A stretch of 64,000 nt of DNA from Macrocystis pyrifera (lineage: Eukaryota; Sar; Phaeophyceae; Laminariales; Laminariaceae). Below are positions 51,577 through 62,375 of this stretch, piece by piece. The notes under the pieces are model-generated. The model was given only the letters and a program-made list of their open reading frames with translations, was not told the origin of the DNA and searched no databases. Each line of letters starts with the position of its first letter. The stretch's first letter is position 1. The translations under genes and the position numbers were made by a program. The stretch is taken from the NCBI GenBank assembly GCA_031763025.1, contig JASSKH010000005.1, forward strand, positions 17,140,128 to 17,204,127, written 5' to 3'.

Positions 51577-54465
51577 CTGTAGGCTGGCGAGAAATCTTTT
51601 GACGTACGTAGATGCAGCAGAGGGTTGGGGGTGGAGGTGACGGGTGGGGGGGGAAAGAGGAGGGGGTCGAGCGGGGGAAGGTAAGACGAAAGGACGAGTG
51701 GGTTCGTTGGAAAGGGTATTTACGTCATCAGGTCGCGCTTGCGGGTGGGCCGGGAGGGGGGGGGGGGGAGTAAACCCTTGCAGATGAGGACGGGTTTAAG
51801 TAGAGTCTTTGCAGATGCGGCGTGGGTTTTTGAGGCTCGGCCCCAGACCCCCCCCTCCCTCGGCCGGCGCCCGCGCATTGGAGCGACGGGGGGTCGAGCA
51901 AGCTCTTGTGGAGGCGACGGGTGGATAGAGCTGCCGTTAGTTGTGCGCTGCACCGGTGGCTCTAGTGGTGGGTGAAGGATATAGGGAGGGCGCGCGCAAC
52001 GTGATGTGGCGTGGTTTTTTTTTGGGGGGGGGGGGTAGAGACGGGAAAAAGTTGTGTCCGCTTGTGATGCGGCTCCTGCGCGTGGTCTAATGACGAGGGA
52101 GTGCTCACATTGTACTTATTGAGCTCGATGGGCGGCGCTTGGCTATCTAGTGTGAACGGGGCGTGTGTAGCCGAGGCGAGTGCTTAGAGAGGGAGAGCTC
52201 GGGAGGCCAGCGCGCTCTATGCTAAGAAAGCGAGTTTTTAACGAGTTTTTAAGGGGGGGGGGGGGGGTGAGGGAGGGGAGGGGAGGGAGGGAGGCGCGCT
52301 TTCGAGTCCAGAGTGATTTGTAGGTGAAAGCGGCAGGGAGTTGGACTATTAGTAGGAACGAACCAGCGTTATAGTTCGTTGGACGCGCCAGCAGTCTCTT
52401 GTCGGCGGTACGAGGACCACTAAATGCTGCGGCAGCAGTAGCTGGGCGACTCGCGCCTTGACCTTGTGTGGCTTTTGCGCCGTGATCGGGTTTCGTCGCC
52501 TTTTTGTCTGCGTTATTTCTTATTATTGATGTATTTTGCGTCAGATATAGTAGTACTCGCCCACCGTTATTGCATCACGAAGAAGCGCAGAAAGTCAAGA
52601 GCGCGGGGCTTGTAGCGGCCACCTCCAACGTACAGCCGAACAGTTGGTTGGGTTGTGTCCTGCACCGATGGTAGTGGGCGCTACGTATGTTATGCAGTCA
52701 TGCAGGCACCCTAGCAGTAGCGCGTAGCGCACGCGGGGGAGGAGGGGGGGGGGGGGGGGGCAGCGAACGGGGCCTACACTGTCGTTTCATTCGGGCAGGC
52801 GCGTGATTTGAATGGTTATCTCGAAGGCTAGACTACTTGTATGCCACCGCCGCCGCCTTGTTGCTTGTTTCTAGATGAGAGGCCGTTCGTTATACAGCCG
52901 GCTTGGATAATAACGTTTTTTTTTTTTTGTTGTTGTTCTGCGTACGTGATTTGCGTTGGTTCGTGTGTTGGTTGATCAGGTTCGGCTGCGATTGCGGTGG
53001 CGGGCAAATTTATTTTATCCAGGAGCTGTTACGCTCGCTCAGTGGGGCACCACGACAGAGTCTCTCTTTTATCGTCGTGGGTGTTCCCTATTTATTCACG
53101 GCGTGTTCTTATTTTGGTGCCGGGGGAAAAAAAAAAAAAACGCGTCGCGTTGGCGTTGGCACGCCCTGGTCCGTTGCGTGGCAGGAAAGGATGCTCCGTA
53201 TAGGGTGTTGCCCTGGTCGCGATATTTAGTTTTCGTTGTGCCCGGGTCGGTGTAGGCCCGGAGGGGACTCACTGGCGGCACGCTGTACATGCATGGATGG
53301 GTGGATGGAGTGGATGGAGAGATAGGGGGGGGGGGGGGGGGGGTCGGTTGCTGTTGTTGTGAGCTGCTGCTTGCTGTGTCGTTGATTATTGTCGCTTTTA
53401 GTATTTTGTCGGGAGAGGGAGGGGTAAGTGACAACGCAGCGAGCGGGCGGGCGGGCGCGGGCGTTCACCGAGCTTCTCGTATATAGGTGGGGGTTGCCGC
53501 GGTGTGTGAGGAATATTACGACATTGTGTGTTTTCCTGGTGTCCCTTTCTAATTACTCTGAAAGAAGCTATTTCTTCTCTATTTACTGGTCCCTTTTTTT
53601 TCTTGCCTTTTTTGTCGTAAAATACCGTTCATTCGTATATACGTTTGTAGCAGTTGTTCGTTGTCTGAAGCGCTCGTCATTATTCGTGATTACCTTCACC
53701 CCCCCCCCCCCCCCTCCCCTGTACCTCTTGTCGTGCATGGTTTCTGCTCGATCACGAACGTGGTGCATAGAGTAAGTACAGTACAGTACAGTGAGAGCGG
53801 TAGAGAGTCCATCATTTCGTGCCCGCAGTTTTTCCTGTTCGAAGTAGTGCGCACGAGGGGTAGATAGCAAGCAGAGTATTTGTACCGAAAGCAAAACTCC
53901 CTGGCTGGGGAGATGTTTGGGGCGTGTACTGCTTGACGCCTCTCTTGACGCCGAGCAATGCATGACCAAGAAGAAGCACGTATCATATATACCTGGTACC
54001 ATCTACCGTACATACCTGGTATAGTGCAACACGCATGGTGATGAGATAGTGCACTCCCCTCGTGCCGATTTTTTCTCTCGAGACGATAATTGGCGGGGGG
54101 AAATGCGAAAAAGAAACGCCGAGCGATGCGTCTCTGGAAAGTTTCTCGATGGGATTTCTCCAAAGCCACATTTTTCGTGTGTGTGCCCTCCTTTTGATGT
54201 CGAGAAAATCGGCAGGCAAATTCACCCGCCCGGCGGGTGTGTTGTCTTGCGTGTTTTTAAGCGGTACGTACATATATGCCGCGCCCTGTTCTCAATCGAA
54301 GCTCTCTTTTTTTTTTTTCGTAGTGTTCTGCTTCGGTTGTTCGTGAATACTACCCTGGTATAGCCTTTCCCGGGCGCTGTTTTTTGCATTTTTTTTTTAA
54401 CCCTTCGTCTACGGCTGCGGCAGCGAGACAACAGCAAGCTGTGTCTCCGATGTGCCTGTGAACGA

Positions 54466-54502
54466 GTGGGTGGGTGGGTGGGTGGGTGGGTAGGTGGGTG
54501 GA
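54466..54502. repeat. (GGGT)n repeat
   Basis: About eight GGGT units. It differs from the usual telomere repeats (TTAGGG, TTTAGGG), so it is scored as a simple repeat. Confidence 0.9.
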
Positions 54503-56099
54503 CTCGAGCGTGGGCCGAATTTGGCTTCGTTGTTGGTAGGTAATTAATTCGTAGGTGTAATTTACCATGACCAAATAAAAAGAGCAAGTTAAAAGTGCTT
54601 GTTTTATGATCATAATGCCTTTATTTCGATTCCCCTCGTGTTTTCTTTGACAAATAATAGCTGGTGACAGTGAAGAACCGTAACAACCACTACACGGTTG
54701 ATGGACTGGAAAGTGAAGGGGGGAAAAGCGCCGCATCTTGTAGAAGGCCAAGTTCGGCAATACTATATCCATCTCTATATTTCTACGACAGATAGATTGT
54801 GGCCGCTCCCAAGCCTATATCAGCTTTTGCCTCGAACGCTCATCCTCGCAGTGGACAAGCCGGACCAATCGATGAAAGAAGACGTTAAAAAAAACTTGAC
54901 CAGAGGCGGGGGGGCGGGGTTCTTCGAGCCGTCGTTTTTTTATGGATTGCCGCGAGAAAAGAAGCGAACTTCATCTTGATTCCGACCTTGTCTAAGAAGA
55001 GCTTATTGGTCTGTGTGTTTGGTTGTGTTGGCATCGCTGTTTTGGAGCACATCACCCCCCCCCCCTCTCCCCACGCCCCCCTGTCATTGGAGTGTGTCTC
55101 CATTATTGCTTACGTGGCGATTCCTTTTTATGGAGGCTTTTTTTAGTCCACTGACGGCCAACGCCGTGTTTTTTTTTTTTTTACGCGTTGTTAAAAGAGC
55201 AGTTTCTTTTGGTGATGGTTATCGAGTTTTATTCTGCTTACTACAGTGAACAAAGGCTGGTTTTGCCTGTTAGGAAGCGCGGAGGAACCTTGTCGCCCGC
55301 CGGTTATCTGGCGTTGATTTGACTATCAATAGTCAACTACTAACTGATTATTGGTTTGCTTGTTTTTCTGTTTGTTGTCGATGGTGCGTCTTGAAGAAGT
55401 ACCGGTATCAAAAAGTCAAAGTGATACAAAACACAACAGCAAAGAAGCAGTACAGCAGGAAGTGGCGATTAACTAAGCACTTCGTTGTACGTGGCGGCGG
55501 TGACCTACTGTTGACCTGATGTGTGACACTAAAAAAAAGGTGACCGCACAACGTTGAATGAATGTGTTCACCGTGAATGTTGAATGTTGCCCCCGAGCCC
55601 GATACGAGGGAAGAAGTTTTTTTTGTCTCAGGATCTATATTTTCACGCTCCGTCCCCATTTTGGTTGCGAAGGTCCTTCTGCCTCTCGCTGCCGGCCAAG
55701 TAGGCCAAGTTCAAGTACGAAACCGCTGAAGGCGTCAGGCCTTCTTCCACCGTCTCCGTGGCCTCAATGACAAGGGGAAACACCGCGTGAGAGACCTCGA
55801 AGACTCGCGGTTGTTGTCGGTCTCCCCCACTTGCCTGTTCCCGAGCCCCCGGTGGAGAATCCCGCACGCCGAGAGTCCAAACCTTCCACGCCTACCATTT
55901 TGTTCATGGGGGAGGGGGGAGGGGTGTACACTGATTAGTCCCTTGCCTTATAATAGCCATTTGTCCATTGGCCACGCGTCGCTTTCGAGACGGAGCACCA
56001 TTCCTACTTACCTGGTACTCCTATTGGAGATACCTTCACCACTTGGGCTCTCAACACGTTTTTTCCGTATATTACGTAGCAGGGTAGCAACTCATTAGG

Positions 56100-56700
56100 G
56101 GCGCGGCATGTTAGGGGGGGGAAGGGAAGGTAAATACGAAGGAGGGGGAGGAGAAGGTAAATATGAAGGAGGGGGGGGTGGCGAGTGGGCATGCTTGGGG
56201 GGGGGGAGGGGTGCTAGGGGCGGGGCATGTAAAGGAGGGGGGAGGCGAAGGCAAATAGGGGGGGTTGGGGTGGGGGAAGGCATGCTTGGGAGGAGAGGTG
56301 TGAGCTCATTGTCATGCATGGTCGTAGTTTTTCAAGACCAGAGACCCTCGCACCCCTACAATACCAGGAGGCGGGGGGGGGGGGGGGTAGGGATGGGGCA
56401 CGTTAGGGAGAGGGGCGGCGATCTCACACGCTGAGTCCGCACCTTCCATTGGCCATATTTTTCGCGGGGGAGGGGGCGGGGAAGTGCATGTTCGGGAGGG
56501 GGGAGGGGGGGGGTGTTAGTGAGGGGGGGGGAGTCCCCCACGTTATGGCTAGGGCGGGGGTCCCCCACTTTGTGGCAAGGAGGGGGGTTCCCCTCCTTGT
56601 GACAGGGGGGGGGTCCCCCTCCTTGTGGCAAGGGGGGGGTCCTCACCGTGTAGAAAAAGGGAGGGGTTCCGCTCCTTGGAAGAGGGGAGGGTCGCCCACT
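56100..56700. repeat. G-rich minisatellite region
   Basis: 600 bp with many G runs of five or more on the + strand. From 56520 on, a unit of about 28 bp with GGGGTCCCCCACTTTGTGG and CAAGG repeats five or six times. Includes a family D fragment at 56296-56366 (CATGCATGGTCGTAG, GACCCTCGCACCCCTACAA). Quadruplex-forming potential is obvious on this strand. Confidence 0.8.
56296..56366. repeat. Dispersed repeat family D, partial copy 5
   Basis: Inverted end fragment (GTCATGCATGGTCGTAG, then CTCGCACCCCTACAATACC) embedded in the G-rich region. Confidence 0.55.
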
Positions 56701-57718
56701 TTGTGTAAGCCCGCCAAGTCCGCTAGAAATAATATTTCAGCTATCTGTGGACACCTTTCTACTATTTTCGGTTTTAGTTCGAACATTACATTTCAACTAC
56801 AATTAAAAAAGAAGGGAAAAATTGAAAATTGAAAAAATTGAAAAAATCGCAGCAACAAATGTTTCTCGAAATTTCGGTGAAAAGTCTCGCTATGAACTTT
56901 CCAGAAAGGCTATCACCGAAACACAACGGCGCGTCTACTCCGTGGACCATTATACCTGACACCTCGCAGAACACGGGCACATGAAACCGACATTTGTTTT
57001 ACCTTGCTTTACGCTTGTAGATAGCGGCCGCGCCGCCGATGTAAAGTCTGGCGATAGCCCAACTGAATCGAATTGGTACCACGAACGGTCAGCGTCCTTT
57101 TGGACGTATGTACTTTATATATAGCCGATCGTGAGCTTGATGTGACAGAGGAAGAAGATCAAGAGAGGTGCCAAGCGTAGTAGGGATAAGGCTAAACATG
57201 GGGGATGCACATGAGAAAGAAAGAGGGAGAAGTAGGAAGGCGCGGAATGAGAGAGGGAGGCGCGAAATAAGCAGGCAAAGCTCAAAAATAGGGGAGGATA
57301 AAACGTTGTTGACATAGCCCGTCGTGACTGCTAAAAAATAAAGAGAAAACAAAGAAGGAAAATAGTTCGTGAGGAACAGAACGAGACCGGGAAGCTGATT
57401 TTTTTTCGGGAAAGCCCAATGCTATGGACCCAACAGGACAAGAGTTGGCAAAGCGCGAGGAAAGGGGAGCAAAAAAATACAGGAAAAGGTCAATACCATA
57501 AGGAAAATACCTGGGGGAAAGAAAGCTCAGTACGTACGATTGACACGACATGAAAGTAGCTGGTACAGCGTGAAAAAAGGGGGAGAAAAAGTATAAGGGA
57601 ATTCTCAATGCGGTAGGGAAACTAGCAGGAGCGCAAAATAGCGGACAAAAACTAAACCGCAGATAAGAGTTGAGATTGAGCGGGAATACGGAAGGCACAA
57701 CGAAAAATACAAGAGGCT

Positions 57719-57876
57719 CTACAGTTGGCATGAGACTGGGGTGGGCTCGAGCTCCTTGATGCTGATCTTGGCGCGCACGAGTCCGCAGAGCTTCCGGAGC
57801 TTCTCCCTGAACGCGGCCGCGACCTTGGAGGCGTCACCATGGTCGGCCAGGCCAACAATTTTCCAAACGGCCTGGC
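57719..57876 (-). CDS. Possible last exon of an unidentified gene
   Basis: Behind an acceptor CCACGTATAG, a 51-codon frame reads QAVWKIVGLADHGDASKVAA, FREKLRKLCGLVRAKISIKE, LEPTPVSCQL and ends at TAG. Codon use is GC-rich like the host exons and the helix (Lys, Arg, Leu, Ala) looks real. I do not recognise the family, and no upstream exon on - strand was found. The + strand over 57870-58003 is also open (IPVAENVREFHHFLKSQ), so strand choice is uncertain. Confidence 0.35.
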
Positions 57877-58554
57877 CTATACGTGGACAACGCGACCATC
57901 CCGGTGGCAGAAAACGTGCGCGAATTCCACCATTTCCTCAAATCACAGTTGCTGTGGGAGGTCGGTATGACCGCTGATGCTGCTAAGAGTGAAGATGAAC
58001 ACGTGAGCAACGCATCCCAGCACGAAAAAGGACAGCTGTAGTGAGATAGAGGATTTTGTCGCAACTCACATGTTTGCAAGCAGTGTGGGATACTACAGCA
58101 GTAGTGATACTTCCGTCGCGCGAACTACGGGTTTCGAGGGGAACAAAATCCGACAGCTGTGGAGCCAGGGGAGGTTACACATACGCGATATACTCGCTGA
58201 GTGTGCTGCAGATGGCCAGCAGAGATCCAGTTCAGGATGCTCGGGTTCGTGCAGCTTTTAAGAGGATTGGGAGCGCGTAACGGGGAGAAGAGGGGCGCAC
58301 GCAGGGGATGACACGATGGAATTTTTGCAGCTTAGGACGAGTGAAAGAATCGTAGCGCATACAACAGACTTGCCGGACTCACAACAAAACAGCGTTGCGA
58401 ATGGGAAACTCCAAGAGAGCGGAAGCGGGCGTTTTCGCAGCTAGGCGGAGTGAAAAATCGCAGCGCCTATGTAAGAGTATACATACAAGACTCAGGGAAT
58501 AACGCGGCGAGAATAGGAACCTTCCACACCTCGCACATATAATCGATTCCCAAT

Positions 58555-58785
58555 TCAGGATGTACAGCAGTAGATCGTTGAGGGCAGATATATCTATTAT
58601 TCCCTACTATAATGTACGATCTACTGCTTTGTATCTCATGTTGCCGGGTTGGACCCGTATAATATGCACGATCTATTAGTAGCACATGTACACGTTTCAT
58701 GGGTTGGATCTGTACTACACAGATCCTGCACAAACTCTCACAACGGCACATACATGATGAGGAGCTATTCATAGATTATATACTA
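58555..58785. repeat. Family E repeat, copy 6
   Basis: CATGTTGCCGGGTTGGACCC, CATGGGTTGGATCTGTAC, CACAGATCCTGCACAAACTC, ACAACGGCACATACATG. Next to the GATA microsatellite. Confidence 0.65.
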
Positions 58786-58807
58786 TCGTAGATAGATAGA
58801 TAGATAG

Positions 58808-58857
<50 letters not shown>

Positions 58858-58886
58858 TTAGATAGATAGATAGATAGATAGTTAGT

Positions 58887-58928
<42 letters not shown>

Positions 58929-58936
58929 TAGATAGA
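58786..58936. repeat. (GATA)n microsatellite
   Basis: About 150 bp of GATA with GTTA interruptions. Its abutting position suggests growth from the GATA-like edge of the family E repeat. Confidence 0.96.
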
Positions 58937-59324
58937 TCATGATTAGTCCAAGGTTCACCTTCGCAAGAGAGCGGCAGAAGAAGCAAACGTAAGGAGGAAA
59001 CGCGAAACGCCGAACTCACCCGGAGAGTATATACATATTTCAAGATACAGTTTTTCAGCTTTGACGTGGAAACTTCAACAGAGCGCAAGCGAACGGAAGG
59101 AGGCAGCGCGAAAACACCGAATCACCTGAAAACATTTTTTTTATTATTTGCCTTCTGACAATGTGCAGGGCGTTATTCATTCAAGATGAAAAAAAACTAA
59201 CATAATTCGTCGAACACCCTCAATTTTATCCAACCTTTTCTCCTTCCTTGCGTATACTCAATTGAATACGCACTACCTTTTACCGATATATCTTCACTGA
59301 CTATGTATCTATACGCCCTGCGTC

Positions 59325-60516
59325 CTACTCCGTATCTACATTCCATCCCCACGCCATTGGAAGTAGTCCTCCCTCCTCCTCTCTTCTCCCCCTGGCGGCC
59401 TGTCGGTCTCGAAGGGCGAGCTTATATCGGTGTACCCGGCGCGAGATCGCGACCTGGGTGGTCACCGATATGATCTGGAAAAGATGCTCCTTACAAACCC
59501 CTTTTCTTGCTAGAGATCCCCCGTCCGTTCCTCCGATGATGCTCGTTGCCAGCTGGTCAATGAAATCGCTGCCTTCCTTCCCGAGGCGTCCAAAGCTTTC
59601 CACCGCGAGGGTGACAAGTTTATGGCTGCGCTCGTCGAAGGACACTTGTCCTGCACGAGCGTAGTGGTTGCGCTTTCGCGCCTCGGAAGTGGAGGCAGCT
59701 GATCCGTCTCGATCAGCGCTGCCAGCCCGCATGTGGACTCTCGCTTGGGGGTCTGCGTGCGTGATGTCGAGGAGTATCGCCTTGTTACGGTACTCTGACG
59801 ACGTAGCGTCTCGGAGGCCTCCCCTCTCGATCACTATATCCATGCGGAGGTTTCTGTCGGCGTTGAAGGGCGCTCCGCTTTCCGTTTGATGGCGGAATGG
59901 ACAACCGCTTGAAGGTGCGGGACAGCGCGTGGACTAGCGGCTGATGCTGGTTTACCTGCGCGCCTGCTCGGTGGCATGTGCGCGCGTGACGCGTGGTGAC
60001 ATCCGTCGCTTCGCAGAAGGGGCACCTCGTCGCTATGGGCTCCTCCATTCCCAGAAAGCGCCGTCCCATAGACACGAACTCCGAAGCCGGTATGATTCGT
60101 GCCGTGTCCACAGGCCTTGCCCTCAAACAGGCGACAGCGCCTGGTCCCGATAGGCTCCGTTGCCGAGCCTTGGCAAGATCTCTGGTTTCGATTCCCCCGA
60201 ACACGTCGTTCCGACTCGACGGGCCTGCTGCCTCGGGGAGCTGGTCCAGAGACGCAACGTACCGTTGGTACCGTACCCGGTTTACCTGCTGCCCCAGCTT
60301 GTGCTGCGCTTTGTGGGAGCTGATCGTTTGGGCTTCATGTGCTGGCAATGCCTCCATATCAGACTGCTCTGAGACTCCTCCCTCGTTCGCGCGAAACGCC
60401 CTGTTCCGCCAGCTTTCCGGGACCACGTTCGCCATTGCCTCCTCCGATACCCCATGGATGTCACGGAGGTCCCTGACGCTACTCCATATGCGGCGAACGA
60501 GGTCCGAATTGGGCAA
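59325..60516 (-). mobile_element. 3' fragment of a LINE with C-terminal zinc knuckle and restriction-like endonuclease
   Basis: Two overlapping - strand frames. The upstream one (60516 to about 59890) ends with CPFCEATDVTTRHARTC, a Cys/His knuckle typical of the C-terminus of R2/CRE-type LINE proteins. The second frame (to the TAG at 59325) reads ESGAPFNADRNLRMDIVIE, KAILLDITHADPQ and VSFDERSHKLVTLAVESFGR, then AISRRVHRYKL. The spaced DIVIE and LLDIT strands fit a PD-(D/E)XK-like endonuclease. A one-base frame shift lies near 59890. Reverse transcriptase motifs are absent, so the copy is 5' truncated. Confidence 0.65.
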
Positions 60517-60621
60517 CTCCCTTCGGACTTTTCCCCCCTGAAAACATCAGTGACGCACATGTCCCCAAAAAACGGTCTGCTCCGTCCAGCATTATGGACC
60601 CACTGAGCGCACTTTCGCGAG

Positions 60622-60840
60622 AACCCGTGCTCACGTGGTGAATTTCTTCACTCGCGATGTCGTATTGCGCATTGTCGAGGAAGAACCGAACATCATCGTC
60701 ATCAACGGCTCCACTCACTGTTGCGCCTGATCGAACAGTGAGTGAAGACGTTGATCACGATGATCGGTTCGCCCTCGACGAGGCGCAATGCGATATCGCG
60801 AGTGAAGAGATTGAACCTCGTGAGCACAGAGCACGGGGGC
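60622..60840. repeat. Imperfect inverted repeat, arms about 100 bp
   Basis: Left arm 60622-60720 pairs with right arm 60735-60840 around a loop of about 14 bases (centre GCGCCTGATCGAAC). Both arms read as protein in their own outward direction: FFLDNAQYDIASEEI on - strand for the left arm, FALDEAQCDIASEEI on + strand for the right arm. The two differ by an in-frame three-base gap and several third-position changes. Confidence 0.75.
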
Positions 60841-61038
60841 ACGGGTTGTCGAGACAGTGAACTAACTCAGTGGGCCCAGAAAGCTGGACAGAGATGGACT
60901 GATGGAGAGCTGTCGATTACGAACCGCCGCTGGCCGCCGGGCTTGCTGTTGTCACGGTTACTGTCGCCGCAGTGCGTGCTTGGCTTGTGTCGGGGCCTGC
61001 TTTGCTGGCGCTTTGGCTCGCGGTTGCGGTGTTAGAGC

Positions 61039-61233
61039 GGTGTTAAGATATGGTCTTGTATGAGATTGAAAGCCCGGTAACTACCTGGGTTTAGTCACGG
61101 GGAACGTATTTGTAGTACTTGGAAGGCGTATCTTAGATGGAAAACCAGGGGTTTTCCAGAGGAGCACGAGCTTGGTCTCAGTCTCCGCGTGCACGAAAGG
61201 AATAAGACTGCTCTTCTCTATAGCTAAGCAAAC
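61039..61233. repeat. Direct repeat, unit 1 (195 bp)
   Basis: About 97 percent identical to 61645-61838 (changes in GGAAGGCGTATC against GGCAGGATTATC and one G/A). The sequence after each unit differs from the base following GCAAAC. Confidence 0.92.
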
Positions 61234-61644
61234 GTCGGGGATGTGTTTTTTTGCGTATTCTGTCCTGCCCCCCCCCGCTCGGTGTTGGGACGCGCTTCCA
61301 GAGTGGTGGACTGGGTACAGGTGGTTCTTGTCGTCCTCCGTGTTATTTTTCTTTTGTTCCCGTACGCACTTTTCGCTTTTCCGTGCATCTTCCTCGCCCC
61401 CCCCCCCCGTGCGGGCGGTATGGCGATGGCTTTCATCGACGATTTCTTCCTGCCCCTTAAGGCTAGGTCTTCCCTTTATTTATTTATTTTTTTTACGTAC
61501 TTTGCCGGCTTCGTTGCCTCGCCGTTCAGAGGTGTGGGAGTGGGTTTTGAGGAGCCGCATCTTCGACTCATGTTCTAGTTCGTGGAATCGGGGTTTCCAC
61601 GAATTTCCCATAATTCTGCATATACGGCTCATCAGAGTGGGCTA

Positions 61645-61838
61645 GTGTTAAGATATGGTCTTGTATGAGATTGAAAGCCCGGTAACTACCTGGGTTTAGT
61701 CACGGGGAACGTATTTGTAGTACTTGGCAGGATTATCTTAGATGGAAAACCAGGGGTTTTCCAGAGGAGCACGAGCTTGGTCTCAGTCTCCGCGTGCACG
61801 AAAGGAATAAAACTGCTCTTCTCTATAGCTAAGCAAAC
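61645..61838. repeat. Direct repeat, unit 2 (194 bp)
   Basis: Second unit, offset 606 bp, same orientation. It is the 3' part of the - strand frame at 61686-62087. Confidence 0.92.
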
Positions 61839-62087
61839 AACACATGTGAGTGTAATGTTTACCGACTTAAAAGGCAGACCTGTCCAGGGATACAAAGCGT
61901 CCCAACAACTCGGGATCTTAACAGCGGTGTGTTCGTGGAAGCGGGATCGACCAGTGAGTTGTGGCAGAGTGTGGGCCTTCCTCATGAGCTCATCAGTCGT
62001 ATTATTTACAGGATTGACCTTGAGCCTTCCAATCTTGCTTTTCGGAAAGAGAATCGTCCAGCCAAACACAGCATCCAACCCGGCCAA
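61686..62087 (-). CDS. Uncertain open frame of 133 codons overlapping the direct repeat
   Basis: Begins MAGLDAVFGWTILFPKSK, contains IPSCWDALYPWTGLPF and CLAIEKSS, ends TNTFPVTKPR. Composition is protein-like but no family is recognised. Because its last third is the duplicated unit, it may be part of a mobile element or a gene fragment. Confidence 0.25.
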   Translation of the reverse strand: MAGLDAVFGWTILFPKSKIGRLKVNPVNNTTDELMRKAHTLPQLTGRSRFHEHTAVKIPSCWDALYPWTGLPFKSVNITLTCVVCLAIEKSSFIPFVHAETETKLVLLWKTPGFPSKIILPSTTNTFPVTKPR

Positions 62088-62146
62088 AGCCGAATCAAGT
62101 TAGGGCTTGGATTCGGGTGGGTCGGCTTTAGGCGCACGGCCCTACA

Positions 62147-62196
62147 CTTGGAATTTGAATTTTGAATTTTGAATTTTGCAATTTTGAATTTTGAGG
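62147..62196. repeat. (GAATTTT)n repeat
   Basis: Six or so units of GAATTTT or GAATTTG, about 180 bp before the release factor start. Confidence 0.9.
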
Positions 62197-62375
62197 GGGT
62201 ATTATAAGTCTTGGGGAGGCGACTCTGTTTAGGGGCTGGTAAATATCATTTTGAAAACGGCGCTGTGAGTGAGCTGCAGGCTTTGAGCCGAGAGCGGGGG
62301 CAGTGGGCGTGAGCATAGCAGCCTAGTCCACCCTCCTGCATCTCTGACTGCTTACAGTTGTGGAGAATATTCACG

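Larger units (their letters stand above)
51577..57718. other. Gene-poor interval downstream of the MKP1-like gene
   Basis: The first kilobase is probably 3' UTR. I recognise no exon in 6.1 kb. It contains G runs (52252-52267, 52745-52760, 53326-53343), C runs (53699-53714, 55056-55066), a GTGGGTGGGTGGGTGG run at 54466-54500, an A14 at 53128 and T runs. Open frames that cross these tracts are low-complexity artefacts. Confidence 0.5.

Noticed and set aside
54466-54502. GGGT array as interstitial telomere
   Set aside because: The unit lacks the TTAGGG or TTTAGGG sequence and is short.
61039-61838. Direct 195-bp repeats as LTRs of a small element
   Set aside because: The 410-bp interior has no recognisable part, ends do not form clean TG...CA boundaries, and no target duplication is visible; recorded as a plain duplication.
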